DNA from: Pyrococcus sp. NA2
Lineage (GTDB): Archaea; Methanobacteriota_B; Thermococci; Thermococcales; Thermococcaceae
Assembly (NCBI RefSeq): GCF_000211475.1
Contig: NC_015474.1
Location: 1,612,001 to 1,676,000 of the forward strand
DNA: 64,000 nucleotides
Direction: 5' to 3'
Numbering within the stretch: position 1 is the first letter of the stretch; every line of letters begins with the position of its first letter. The position numbers and the translations under genes are program-made. A model generated the notes under the pieces. That model was not told the DNA's origin. It saw nothing but the letters and a program-made list of their open reading frames with translations, and searched no databases. Shown piece after piece: positions 1 through 8,267 of the stretch.

Positions 1-47
1 TTCTTCAATGTTGAAGTCTGACAACTTCCTCACCTTTTGTCACTTTG

Positions 48-305
48 ATGAAAACTATCTTATTAAGTATTTTGACCATAGCACCCTATGAGCAAACTGA
101 TATTTATGTATGTGGGAATGGAAAAAGAGAGTACTGGGAACATGCATACAAGGTTGAGGAGCTAATACTCAAGGTTTCTGAGTATCCTATAAGCATGAAA
201 GATGCTTTGCAGCTGGTAGATAAGGAATCATTGGCTTATCCCCTTCCCCTCTACCTTCTACCTTATTATGAAAGCATGCCTCTGCTGTCCAGTTCCCTTC
301 TCTAA
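48..305 (+). CDS. Hypothetical protein, 85 aa, possibly a remnant
   Basis: Open frame with a plausible mix of charged and hydrophobic residues, including an amphipathic stretch around residues 28-55 (motif KVEELILKVSEYP). I do not recognise a family. The start at 48 has no clear ribosome binding site, and an in-frame TTG lies just upstream at 45. The end of the protein is hydrophobic and proline-rich. The surroundings look decayed, so this may be a fragment of a longer gene rather than a working one. Confidence 0.35.
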   Translation: MKTILLSILTIAPYEQTDIYVCGNGKREYWEHAYKVEELILKVSEYPISMKDALQLVDKESLAYPLPLYLLPYYESMPLLSSSLL

Positions 306-560
306 TGGAATCGCATATTCACCAAAGATCAGACTTTCTAGATCCCTAAAGTATCGTTTGGTATAAAAGCTATGTTTCCTGTTCTCTTAAGTTCAACTGA
401 TTTAAATTTGCGGGGAGTTCCAGCTCATGCTTTTTAACTTCAGAAATTCCAATTCTATGAAACTCAACAATGACATCTTCAAGACTCACATGTACTATGT
501 AACTAAGACACATTTAAAGTTTTTGTACTATCCAAATGATACAAAAATAAAACTTAGAAA
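300..560 (-). pseudogene. Possible decayed coding remnants on the minus strand
   Basis: This stretch has no intact gene. On the minus strand a 47-codon frame (513 to 370, beginning MCLSYIVHVSLED) and two neighbouring frames each read as protein-like for 25-35 residues and then stop. One of them contains KRTGNIAFIPNDTLG. Protein-like segments hopping between frames suggest a frameshifted pseudogene, but I cannot name the parent family and chance is not excluded. Confidence 0.22.
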
Positions 561-563
561 AAC

Positions 564-1976
564 TCATTCTACAACTTTAATTTCCCAAATTTCAATTCTG
601 CCATTCTCGTTTAAGTCCTTCCAGTTGAGAAGTGTTAATGTCTTCGGCTTCTTCTCCTTATAATACAGAAGACAAGCTTTGGTTCCATACCTATGAGTTC
701 CAACTATGAAAACCCTACCATTCTTTGGTTGAATTAGACAGTAGTCCTCTTTCTTCCAAATGCTTCTATAGGTAACTCCATTGAATCCCATTGTATCCCG
801 TGTAAAGCTTGCATTAACGAACTTAGCTGCAGCCTTCCCGAGGATTATTTGGAACTCAGGAACCTCATTCGAGAAAACTTCCCCGGCTATGTTCTCGTCA
901 ACATCAGTAACGGTTACGAATGGCTCAAAGGTGAAGAAGTACACTTTCTGAGGGCTTGCAATTATAGTGTTCAAACCATATAGGGCAACTCGTCTGGCTT
1001 TAATGTTTCTACTCCCAAAGAGTCCAGACTTTGAAATGAAATATATTCTACTTGGTGTAATGGCTACAGCCAAACGATTCGACGCTTCTAAGTCTGTAAC
1101 ATTTTCTTCCAATGTGAAATTTCTGACAAGCGTGCCATCTAAAGAATAAACCTCAATCCTATCGTCTATGCCAACAAGGATATCATCCCCAAGGAACCTC
1201 ACCTTCGCATATACCGGAGATATGTGAGTATCATAGAGACATTCATGAATCTTGCCTTCCCTAAACTCTAGGTCTCTCGCCCACAATACTTTTGTGTTTT
1301 CCATCAAACGTAAGGAACCATTCATGAGCAGGATTACGAGGAAGTTTTCGTGGACATCGAAACTCTTTGGATAGTTACATACTGGAAATTTTAGATTGAG
1401 TTTTTTGCCGTCCACAAACTTCTGGATAACGTTAACACCTTTAACATAGATTGAGTCACTTCTCATCAATATTTTTGAGGGATATACTGAGAGGTTTGTT
1501 GAGAACGATACTCCATCTCTCTCAAGGACATAAAGCTTTGAGTATCCAATTGGTTCAAGATCAACAAGAGCTATTCGTTCACCTCCCTTCGTGATTAACC
1601 ACCAAGCGAGATCTTTTATCCTGAGTGTGTAGCTCTTTGAGGAGTTATCTCGTAAATTCACCCAGAGAACATGAAAAACTTTCACTCCAATACCATTTAC
1701 TATCTCAGTAGAATTTTCCTCAATTATCACGAGATGTCCTTTGAGAATTCCGACCCATAGTGGAGCTGGTTTCTTTAATATTATGTTTCCAGCTTTATCG
1801 AACACGTAAAGGGTATCATTGGATACTATCACCACGAAGTCTTCAGAAACGTCGACATGTTCTGCTTGTATCTTTAAGCTCCATAGGGGATGTATCGTCT
1901 CATCCACTGCAAGCACTTCAGAAAATAGACTAAACACGAGAATTAAAAAAGAGATAAGTCTAAAGATCTCTTTCAT
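564..1976 (-). CDS. Secreted beta-propeller-like protein with a C-terminal calcium-binding loop
   Basis: 470 aa. Residues 1-23 form a typical signal peptide (charged MKEIFR, hydrophobic core, then SEVLA), so the protein is probably exported. The body is a series of short beta-strand repeats of the type DTLYVFDKAGNI and DRIEVYSLDGTLV, which is the look of PQQ/WD-like propeller blades. The last 20 residues contain DLNENGRIEIWE, which fits an EF-hand/dockerin-type Ca2+ loop (D-x-N-x-N-G-x-I-x3-E). Function is unknown; a surface-bound or extracellular binding role is inference. It stands alone, with its promoter side facing the decayed region at 2.0-2.6 kb. The start is the first ATG and fits the signal peptide. 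Confidence 0.8.
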   Translation of the reverse strand: MKEIFRLISFLILVFSLFSEVLAVDETIHPLWSLKIQAEHVDVSEDFVVIVSNDTLYVFDKAGNIILKKPAPLWVGILKGHLVIIEENSTEIVNGIGVKVFHVLWVNLRDNSSKSYTLRIKDLAWWLITKGGERIALVDLEPIGYSKLYVLERDGVSFSTNLSVYPSKILMRSDSIYVKGVNVIQKFVDGKKLNLKFPVCNYPKSFDVHENFLVILLMNGSLRLMENTKVLWARDLEFREGKIHECLYDTHISPVYAKVRFLGDDILVGIDDRIEVYSLDGTLVRNFTLEENVTDLEASNRLAVAITPSRIYFISKSGLFGSRNIKARRVALYGLNTIIASPQKVYFFTFEPFVTVTDVDENIAGEVFSNEVPEFQIILGKAAAKFVNASFTRDTMGFNGVTYRSIWKKEDYCLIQPKNGRVFIVGTHRYGTKACLLYYKEKKPKTLTLLNWKDLNENGRIEIWEIKVVE

Positions 1977-2163
1977 ATTACCTCCTCTCCTTTAATTTTT
2001 CATTGTATTTGTGCCATTAAAAGTTTTCGTAGTCTTAAATTATCTCCTGACTTAGTTTGATATAAATACTGCTAGGATAATTAGAACATCACTTCCTGAA
2101 ATCCTCAGTAACATCACAAGGCATTCATCAGCCCTATGGTTTTAGTCCAACGTATTCCCAGTC

Positions 2164-2206
2164 GCTGATCTCCTCCCCGTCCTGAAAGACGAGGCATTCA
2201 AAAAGA
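2164..2206 (-). mobile_element. Relic A of an IS200/IS605 (TnpB) 3-prime end with hairpin
   Basis: Read on the minus strand, this gives GAATGCCTCGTCTTTCAGG followed by ACGGGGAGGAGATCAGC. It matches the usual end of archaeal tnpB genes, where a hairpin encodes a tail like EAPPFRAGEEVS. Here the frame would read ECLVFQDGEEIS. The stem is CCTCGTC paired with GACGGGG (about 2175-2194). Similar segments occur at 7892-7936 and 36038-36083. No transposase is attached. Confidence 0.5.
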
Positions 2207-2239
2207 AAAGATAATTTTTAAATACTCACCCCTCCAATA

Positions 2240-2312
2240 TTGAAATGCTAGGGCGGCAATGACAGGATTCATCCCTCCTGATCGGTGATGAGGCGGTCCC
2301 CCTGGAGCCGTT
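2240..2312 (+). ncRNA. GC-rich candidate C/D-like RNA or tnpB-derived segment
   Basis: A GC-rich block in an AT-rich gap. On the plus strand it contains CTGA-TCG-GTGATGA, the D-prime/C-prime core of an archaeal C/D box sRNA, flanked by CGGC and GCCG that could close a terminal stem. The outer boxes are poor (ATGACAG for C, CTGG for D). On the minus strand the same bases can be read as a proline/glycine-rich peptide like a TnpB C-terminus, so the identity is unresolved. Confidence 0.25.
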
Positions 2313-2434
2313 TCTAACTGTTCTTCTTTTTGTATAATAATTTCGTTATTGAAAAATATATAAAGGTGTGTTGTGTATAGTTGCCAGCGGTTAATATGAA
2401 AGGGGAAGCTTCGAAAATCCTTGGAGTTACTGTA

Positions 2435-2625
2435 AATGGATAAAATAAAAGTAATCTTCAAAAACGTGCCCCGCATGCGGTACCCCAAAAGTCTGAAACT
2501 CGATGAAAGGCCAATGAAAACAACTCCTTCGGGGTCATGGCAGTAGAAAAAACAGAGAATTGAGATGAAATTCCACAAAGTCACACTAAAACCTCGTAGG
2601 GGAACCCCGTTATTGGAGGGAGCAA
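2435..2625 (+). pseudogene. Remnant of a TnpB zinc-ribbon region
   Basis: One plus-strand frame reads SSKTCPACGTPK (about 2455-2490) and the next reads KSLKLDERPM. TnpB proteins of IS200/IS605 elements have the order SSKTC-x2-CG, then LKL-x2-R, before a second CxxC. The match is split over two frames with stops, as expected of a decayed gene. It ends just before the ribosome binding site of the gene at 2628. The second Cys pair and the catalytic RuvC motifs are not visible. Confidence 0.4.
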
Positions 2626-2627
2626 AA

Positions 2628-3017
2628 ATGCATCCAGGAATAATAATAGCCGGTTTAGGTGCTTTATTCTTTCTCGCCATATTAATAGCGTTAGTCATAG
2701 CTGGATTATTCATGTATGTAGCTGCAAAGCTCGTTGGGATAGAAAAGGCTAGCCTCGGAAGGTCAATACTTGTTGTCCTACTAGGAGGAATCTTACAGGC
2801 AATAGTCACGATTGCACTTTCATTCCTTCCTGGAATAAACATCTTATTAGGGATAATCGCCTACGTAGCCGTCATAAAATCTCTGTTCGAGACTGGGTGG
2901 TTGAAGGCCTTCCTAGCCTGGATAATGGTGTTCGTTCTTGAGCTCATAATAGTGCTATTCCTACTCTCATTGTTTGGAGTTGGGATAGTTGGCTTCATGC
3001 ACTTTTTAAGGCCTTAA
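2628..3017 (+). CDS. Small integral membrane protein, unknown function
   Basis: 129 aa with about four hydrophobic segments (residues about 5-37, 46-67, 69-87 and 92-122) and few charged residues, so it is an inner membrane protein. I recognise no family. The start ATG at 2628 follows the strong site GGAGGGA; the frame is open further upstream, but that part overlaps decayed transposon sequence. The next gene begins 16 bp after its stop on the same strand. Confidence 0.75.
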   Translation: MHPGIIIAGLGALFFLAILIALVIAGLFMYVAAKLVGIEKASLGRSILVVLLGGILQAIVTIALSFLPGINILLGIIAYVAVIKSLFETGWLKAFLAWIMVFVLELIIVLFLLSLFGVGIVGFMHFLRP

Positions 3018-3033
3018 ACGCTTAACATGATTG

Positions 3034-3699
3034 ATGGTCCCGATAATAATAAGGCCCAACATACTCATGCTTAGAGGAATTCACCTTGATTCAAACGTGT
3101 ATTTCCTAAAAAGTGGAAGCGAGTTGCTCATCGTTGACACGGGAACAGGAGTGTACTGGAATAGATATCTAGATGTTGCCAAAAGGGAGGGATGGCTCCA
3201 GGGAGTTGGCAGGGTCGTGATATTTAACACCCATGAGCATTTCGATCACGTCGGTGGGAATCTAATTTTTAAGGAGAAGCTGAATGCAGAATTTGCATCC
3301 CACATTTTAACGGCAAAAGTCCTAGAGGAGGGCGATGACTATGTTATACTTTCTTATTATTATGGAAGGAAATTCGAGCCCCACAAAGTTGACATCAAGC
3401 TTGAAGATGGAGAGAAAGTTAAAGTTGGAAAGGTCAAGCTAACTCTCATCCATACTCCAGGACACACGAGAGGAAGTTCCTGCCTTTACTATGAGGAGGA
3501 AAGGATAATGTTCACAGGGGACACGGTGTTCGCTGGAACCTATGGGAGGACTGATCTTCCAACGGGTAGTCAGGAAAAGATCGTTGAATCCCTGGAATTA
3601 TTGAGGGACTTTGATGTCAGACTCGGCCTTCCTGGGCATGGAAAGGTCATAAAGAATTGGAAAGAAAATATAGAGAAAATACTGAGGGTTCTAAAATGA
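3034..3699 (+). CDS. Metallo-beta-lactamase-fold hydrolase
   Basis: 221 aa, the normal size for a glyoxalase II-like MBL protein. The metal ligands are all present: THEHFDH (H67, H69, D71, H72), HTPGH (H144), TGDT (D163) and PGHGK (H202). Expected to bind two metal ions and hydrolyse a thioester or similar bond in the cytoplasm; the substrate cannot be told from sequence. No obvious ribosome site precedes ATG 3034, so an upstream TTG (3031) cannot be ruled out. Its stop overlaps the start of the next gene by 4 bp (ATGA), so the two are translationally coupled. Confidence 0.85.
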   Translation: MVPIIIRPNILMLRGIHLDSNVYFLKSGSELLIVDTGTGVYWNRYLDVAKREGWLQGVGRVVIFNTHEHFDHVGGNLIFKEKLNAEFASHILTAKVLEEGDDYVILSYYYGRKFEPHKVDIKLEDGEKVKVGKVKLTLIHTPGHTRGSSCLYYEEERIMFTGDTVFAGTYGRTDLPTGSQEKIVESLELLRDFDVRLGLPGHGKVIKNWKENIEKILRVLK

Positions 3700-3944
3700 G
3701 GAAGGGAACGGTGAAGGAGGTTCTTGCTAAAATAAAATACGATCCCAGGGAGAACGAAGAAGATTACTTCATAATAATAGAGCACAGAGGAGCGTACGGG
3801 AACGTCAGGAAGATACCCGTAAAGCTCATAGAACTCGGTCACGGATACTTCTTCATTGGAGAAACTCAGATCCCATATCACAGAATCCTTAAGGTAGTGA
3901 GGAAAGATGGGAAGGTTGTATGGGAGACCAGGAAGGGTAGGTAG
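3696..3944 (+). CDS. DUF504 family protein
   Basis: 82 aa. Starts MRKGTVKEVLAKIKYDPRE and carries the IPYHRI(L/V) motif near the end (QIPYHRILKVVR), both hallmarks of the small archaeal DUF504 family, whose function is unknown to me. The family is usually fused to, or next to, nucleotide-handling genes; here it is coupled to an MBL hydrolase upstream and overlaps a nuclease-like lipoprotein downstream by 38 bp. Confidence 0.8.
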   Translation: MRKGTVKEVLAKIKYDPRENEEDYFIIIEHRGAYGNVRKIPVKLIELGHGYFFIGETQIPYHRILKVVRKDGKVVWETRKGR

Positions 3945-4434
3945 CCTAATTATAATCATAATCCTCATCCTCGGGTGTCTATCCCAACAGCCAAGAGAAC
4001 TCCATGGAAAAGTTGTTAAGGTAGTTGATGGAGATACCTTGTACGTTAGAATTGATGGAGATACAGTTAAGGTAAGGCTCGTTGGAATAGATGCCCCCGA
4101 GCTTGAGCCCGAGCTCATGAAGCCTGGGGAATACAGGGGAATCCACAATCTCAGCTGTCTGGTCAAATACGGCTACATGGCAAAAGAATTCCTTGAGAAT
4201 TTGACCCTTGGAAAGTACGTTACACTGAAATTCGACTCGAGGCAGGGAGAAAAAGATAAGTACGGTAGGTTGCTCGTTTACCTTTACTTGGACTCCAAGG
4301 ACGTAAATGCCCTGCTGGTTGAGAAAGGCTTAGCGAGGGTTTTCTACGAAAAGAAATTTGACAAAATTAAAGAGTACTCAGAGCTTGAAGACAAAGCGAG
4401 GAGGGAAAGGCGTGGACTTTGGAGCTGTAATTAG
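3907..4434 (+). CDS. Lipoprotein with staphylococcal nuclease-like (SNase) domain
   Basis: 175 aa. A hydrophobic segment ending in LGC (Cys24) is a lipobox-like anchor, which would place the enzyme outside the membrane. Residues about 33-172 form an SNase/thermonuclease fold: VVDGDTLYVR, VRLVGIDAPE with the catalytic Arg/Asp, and KYGRLLVYLYL with the second Arg, ending in ERRGLWSC. Likely a Ca2+-dependent nuclease acting on exogenous nucleic acid. The start at 3907 overlaps the upstream gene by 38 bp; a later TTG at 3916 is possible. Confidence 0.83.
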   Translation: MGRLYGRPGRVGSLIIIIILILGCLSQQPRELHGKVVKVVDGDTLYVRIDGDTVKVRLVGIDAPELEPELMKPGEYRGIHNLSCLVKYGYMAKEFLENLTLGKYVTLKFDSRQGEKDKYGRLLVYLYLDSKDVNALLVEKGLARVFYEKKFDKIKEYSELEDKARRERRGLWSCN

Positions 4435-4999
4435 CACCTTGCTACTCTACGCAATATTAATAGCATTTCTCTCAATCAAGCTCTTCCTCTCAATGTTGAG
4501 GTTCATGGGCAAAGTTATCGTTAGATCAGAGGACGTCGATAAGAGGGCATGGCCGGACATAATTTTTAACATTGTGACGATAGTAGGTGGCATCTTCCTC
4601 TTCCTGCACTTTTATAAAAGATCAATACTCCTAGCCATAACATTGCCCTTGGCATTCAGGAGTGGTTCTAATTTCGGGAGGTTTCTCATGTATCTTTCTC
4701 ATGACTTAAAGATTCTCAAAGACGAGAGGGGAAAGTTTGAGATCATAAGCACCGCGCTCCTTACCATCGAGGGAACGTTCCTGGTAGCTCTCATACTCCT
4801 CCCTCAGGTGATAAATGTAACACTCAAGGGGATATCAAGGCCAATCTATGTTTGGGTTATAGGCCTCGTATTCGGAATGATTCTCGGCTTAATCGTTTCA
4901 AGGACATCAAGGAAGATACTGATGAAGGATTCCATTTCATTACTTGCACTTTTTGGAGTAAGAAAAGTTAAGAGGAGACTCTCTCGATTGTATCCTTAA
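4412..4999 (+). CDS. Membrane protein, unknown function
   Basis: 195 aa with hydrophobic segments at residues about 4-30, 50-85, 118-137 and 145-165, so it is an integral membrane protein. No recognised family. The start is taken as GTG 4412 because GGAGGGAAAGG lies just upstream; this overlaps the nuclease gene by 23 bp. The C-terminus is basic ([12 protein letters not shown]) and overlaps the convergent phosphohexomutase gene by 32 bp. Confidence 0.7.
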   Translation: MDFGAVISTLLLYAILIAFLSIKLFLSMLRFMGKVIVRSEDVDKRAWPDIIFNIVTIVGGIFLFLHFYKRSILLAITLPLAFRSGSNFGRFLMYLSHDLKILKDERGKFEIISTALLTIEGTFLVALILLPQVINVTLKGISRPIYVWVIGLVFGMILGLIVSRTSRKILMKDSISLLALFGVRKVKRRLSRLYP

Positions 5000-6323
5000 C
5001 GAGCCTTTCAGCCTTCTCCATTAATGATTTGGCCTTATCTTTGGTGTGTGCCTCAAGGGTTATCCTCATTATAGGCTCGGTTCCACTGGGCCTAAAGAGT
5101 ATCCACCAGTCATCGTTTTCAATTCTGATGCCATCAATGGTTATGATCCTCTCATATGAGAACTCCCTGGGAATTAACTTGGCTATTTCCTCCATAACTT
5201 TTCTTTTTAGCTCGTTTGGACAAGGTATCTTCCTCCTTAAAGTTACATATCTCGGAACTTCCTTTGCCAACTCTCCTATTGGGCCAAGCCTATCGATCAT
5301 CTCCAGAATTAATGCCCCTGCAAAGATTCCATCAGGTGTTAGGTTCCACTGAGGAATTATCCACGTTCCACTTGGCTCTCCTCCAAATATTCCTCCATGC
5401 TCTAGCAATTCTTCAGCCACGGCAACGTCTCCAACCTTCGTCCTAACAACTTTTCCTCCGAGCTTAGATACGTAGTCATCAAGGGCGAACCCAGCATCCA
5501 CCGTTGTTATTATCTTTCCCTTCCCATACTTCCTTAGCATGTATCCAGCTATTAGGGATAGCATAACTTCGTACTCCACGAAGTTCCCATTCTCATCAAC
5601 AACCCCAACTCTGTCTGCATCCCCGTCATGAGCTATTCCAACATCGGCTCCTATTACCCTAACGGACTTCGCTAGCATCTCCAGGCTCTCCCTATTTGGT
5701 TCCAGCTCCCTCACAAAGAATCCGCTCGTATGGGAATTTAGGGTTATTACCCTGTTCCCTAGTTCCCTCTGGACGTATGGGCTTAGAATTGCACCTGCTC
5801 CATTTCCAGGATCTATCACTACAGTGTAAGAATCTTCAAGCTTTATCTCCTTGAGAACAGCGTTAATATATTCCCTCCTAGGATCGGCCCTTGTCAATTT
5901 CCCAATCCTGTTCCAGGAAACCCTGTTAAACTTTCCAGAGTCTATTATCTCCTCAAGCTCCTTCTCCTTCTCCGGGGTGTATGCCATTCCATTTCTATCC
6001 CAAACCTTTATCCCATTATATTCTGGAGGATTGTGACTAGCTGTTATCGTGATGCCCGCATCGGCTCCATAGAGTTTTATCGCAAAACCGGTTAGGGGCG
6101 TTGGGGCGAGCCCTATATCTATAACGTTTATTCCAGTTGAGAGCAGACCACTTATCACCGCCCTCTTCAGCATCTCACTGCTGGTTCTAGTATCGCTCCC
6201 TATGACGACTGTTCCTTCTCCAAGGTACGTTCCAAGTGCTAGACCAACCTTCAAAGCTAGTTCAGGTGTTAACCTTTCATTGACGACCTCCCTAATTCCG
6301 CTCGTTCCAAAGTATTTCCCCAT
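4968..6323 (-). CDS. glmM: Phosphoglucosamine mutase / phosphomannomutase family
   Basis: 451 aa, the usual length for the alpha-D-phosphohexomutase family. All four active-site motifs are present: the phosphoserine loop TASHNPP (Ser96), the Mg2+ loop DGDADR (233-238), the sugar-binding loop GGEPSGT (314-320) and the phosphate loop RPSGTEP near residue 425. It interconverts hexose 1- and 6-phosphates; whether the in vivo sugar is glucosamine, mannose or glucose cannot be decided from sequence, so the symbol is provisional. It begins directly after the BtpA gene on the same strand (stop to start 0 bp), so they are probably co-transcribed. Confidence 0.85.
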   Translation of the reverse strand: MGKYFGTSGIREVVNERLTPELALKVGLALGTYLGEGTVVIGSDTRTSSEMLKRAVISGLLSTGINVIDIGLAPTPLTGFAIKLYGADAGITITASHNPPEYNGIKVWDRNGMAYTPEKEKELEEIIDSGKFNRVSWNRIGKLTRADPRREYINAVLKEIKLEDSYTVVIDPGNGAGAILSPYVQRELGNRVITLNSHTSGFFVRELEPNRESLEMLAKSVRVIGADVGIAHDGDADRVGVVDENGNFVEYEVMLSLIAGYMLRKYGKGKIITTVDAGFALDDYVSKLGGKVVRTKVGDVAVAEELLEHGGIFGGEPSGTWIIPQWNLTPDGIFAGALILEMIDRLGPIGELAKEVPRYVTLRRKIPCPNELKRKVMEEIAKLIPREFSYERIITIDGIRIENDDWWILFRPSGTEPIMRITLEAHTKDKAKSLMEKAERLVKDTIERVSS

Positions 6324-7073
6324 TTAAATCACCTCTTTCTTAAGCTTGACTAACTTCTTAGCCCTTTCAAGGTTCCCTTCAACCCAAGTACCAACTATTA
6401 TCCCATCAGCGTACTTCAAAAACTTCTTTATGTTCCTATCGTTAACACCAGAACCAACGATAACTGGAACTGAGCTGATTTCCTTAGCCCTCTTTACTTC
6501 CTCGATTCCGGGAGGCTCTCCAGTTCTACTTCCGGTAATTATTATTGCATCGGCCATTCCCCTTTCAATGGTATCTTTTATTGCATCCTCAAATCTCGAG
6601 AAGTGGACAGCGTGCTTTACGTGGACATCTGCAAGCACCTCTATTTTCCCTGGGAGCCTAACCTTGAGCATGGCCAACTCCCTAGCACAACCCTCTATGA
6701 TTCCCTGGTCTGTAAAGGCAACACCCGTTAGAACGTTCACCCTTATGAAGTTCCCTCCTATCGCGTAAGCTATTGAATATGCAGAGATGCAATCGTTTCT
6801 CAGGGCATTTATCCCGAGGGGAATCGATATACTATCTTTGATGGCCTTCGCAACCACAGCAAAAGATGCCAATGTTTCCTTGGACAGCTCCTTTCCATAG
6901 GGAACGTCTCCAAAGTTTTCTATTATAACGCCATCAAAACCTGCCTCCTCGTACACCTTTGCCTTTCTAATCCCATCATCTATTATCTCCTTAATGCTTC
7001 CAGAATACTTGGGAGCCCCAGGGAGAGGCTTCAGGTGAACAACCCCTATTAGGGGTTTATCCTCAAAGTTCAT
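6324..7073 (-). CDS. BtpA family TIM-barrel protein
   Basis: 249 aa. Contains IGVVHLKPLPGAPKY at the N-terminus and ENFGDVPYG, signatures of the BtpA family (named after a cyanobacterial protein needed for photosystem I stability). The fold is a phosphate-binding beta/alpha barrel: GSGVND and DGIIVGT near the end look like the phosphate site. The archaeal role is unknown. The frame is open far upstream, but the start is set at ATG 7073 because the family begins there and the upstream part lies in the divergent promoter. It is transcribed divergently from the TatD gene. Confidence 0.83.
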   Translation of the reverse strand: MNFEDKPLIGVVHLKPLPGAPKYSGSIKEIIDDGIRKAKVYEEAGFDGVIIENFGDVPYGKELSKETLASFAVVAKAIKDSISIPLGINALRNDCISAYSIAYAIGGNFIRVNVLTGVAFTDQGIIEGCARELAMLKVRLPGKIEVLADVHVKHAVHFSRFEDAIKDTIERGMADAIIITGSRTGEPPGIEEVKRAKEISSVPVIVGSGVNDRNIKKFLKYADGIIVGTWVEGNLERAKKLVKLKKEVI

Positions 7074-7121
7074 GGTCAAGATTAAAAGTCGACTTGGTAA
7101 AAACATTTTCGGGAGGTGGAG

Positions 7122-7880
7122 ATGATAGACGCTCACGCTCACATAGAGTTCTATAGGAGAAATCACGAAGCTATAATAAGTGAATCCAGGGAGAAGCTCA
7201 AGGCCATAATTGATTCCATAACGGAATATAGAAAAGCTCACGTATGGAAGAGCTGGGAAATTTTAAAACCCTATTTTGGCTTCATATTCCCAACTCTAGG
7301 ATATCATCCAAACGAAGCGAGAAGGGGAAATTGGGATAAAGTTAGAAGAGTTGAGAACTTCATCGTTGAACACAGGGAGGAAATATTTGCAATAGGGGAG
7401 ATTGGACTCGATTATTATCATGCCAAAACTAAAAAGGAGAGGGAAAATCAGAGAAGGATATTCGAACATTTCCTTAACCTTGCACTTGAGTTGAATTTAC
7501 CAGTCGTGATTCATGCAAGGGAAGCTGAGCGTGAAGCCTTCGAAATAGTTCAGTGCTATGGAATAGATGCATATTTTCACTCCTATACTGGAGATGCAAA
7601 GCTTGCAAAAGAGATTAGCGAAAATGGGCACTACATAGGGATAAGCACTGGTATAGCGTTCATTCCAGAGGTCAGGGAAGTGGCTAGAGTTGTTGAACTC
7701 GATAGAATGCTTGTCGAGACTGATTCTCCCTACATGAGCCCCTACAAGGGCACGAAAAATAGGCCTTGGTTCGTTCGCGTTGCCATAGAGGAGATATCCA
7801 AAATTAAGGAGATGTCAGCAGATGATGTAGAGGAAAAGACAGAGGAAAATACAAGGAAGTTCTTCTCGTTAAGGATATAG
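7122..7880 (+). CDS. TatD-family metal-dependent hydrolase/nuclease
   Basis: 252 aa. Metal ligands of the TatD amidohydrolase-like barrel are present: MIDAHAH (HxH), IGEIGLDYY (Glu), VVIHARE (His), YFHSY (His) and VETDSPY (Asp). Family members are Mg2+-dependent DNA exonucleases or deoxyribonucleases; the archaeal substrate is not established. ATG 7122 is chosen because GGGAGGTG lies directly upstream; an upstream GTG would bury that site. The stop is followed at once by a TnpB-tail relic. Confidence 0.83.
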   Translation: MIDAHAHIEFYRRNHEAIISESREKLKAIIDSITEYRKAHVWKSWEILKPYFGFIFPTLGYHPNEARRGNWDKVRRVENFIVEHREEIFAIGEIGLDYYHAKTKKERENQRRIFEHFLNLALELNLPVVIHAREAEREAFEIVQCYGIDAYFHSYTGDAKLAKEISENGHYIGISTGIAFIPEVREVARVVELDRMLVETDSPYMSPYKGTKNRPWFVRVAIEEISKIKEMSADDVEEKTEENTRKFFSLRI

Positions 7881-7891
7881 GACCAACATCG

Positions 7892-7936
7892 AGGAGCTGA
7901 CCTCTTCCCGGCCTTGAAGGGCAAGGCTTTCAAAAG
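7892..7936 (-). mobile_element. Relic B of an IS200/IS605 (TnpB) 3-prime end with hairpin
   Basis: Minus-strand sequence GAAAGCCTTGCCCTTCAAGG then CCGGGAAGAGGTCAGCTCC. It aligns base for base with relics A and C and would encode ESLALQGREEVS, like the conserved tail EAPPFRAGEEVS of archaeal TnpB. Hairpin CCTTGCC/GGCCGGG, about 7907-7926, with one mismatch. It starts 12 bp after the TatD stop codon. No tnpB body remains. Confidence 0.5.
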
Positions 7937-8267
7937 AAAAAGGTAATGTTGATCTCCAACTCAATAGAGAGTGACTTTAGAAGACGGGCGCTGTAAGATC
8001 AAAGAAATGTACCTTCAAGCTTTCTTCTAGGCTTCAAAGGTCTCTAACCCGAAGGGATTGCTTCTGATATGTCCTTTGATCCGATAACTTCTCACAAAAG
8101 CTTTTCTCTTCGTTGGAACGACCGTAGAATTCCTCCAAACCTATCGGTTCCGGGAAGGAAGTTGATTAGAATTAGCGAATCCATAGTTATTTATTTTTCT
8201 ATCAAAGCTAAGTTCTTGGAATTACCACAAACTTTAAAAAATATTGTTGGTATAAATTATCACGGTA
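7937..8267. other. Gap without a gene, probably decayed accessory DNA
   Basis: Some 330 bases between the TatD gene and the secreted protein. No intact gene seen. On the minus strand around 8040-8066 the sequence reads GAAGCAATCCCTTCGGG, which faintly resembles another tnpB tail (EAIPSG). The 60 bases before 8268 are AT-rich (TTTAAAAAATATT at about 8232) and probably hold the promoter of the next gene. Confidence 0.35.

Noticed and set aside
2040-2160. Possible C/D RNA with GCTGATGA and CTGA on the minus strand
   Set aside because: The guide would be 16 bases, the C box lacks the purine and there is no terminal D box.
2198-2842. A 214-codon minus-strand frame
   Set aside because: Most of it is the mirror of the small membrane protein at 2628-3017; only its last part (2198-2330) may be a TnpB-tail remnant.
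7074-7241. Long N-terminal extension of the BtpA protein
   Set aside because: It overlaps the TatD gene on the other strand and lacks family similarity; ATG 7073 fits.
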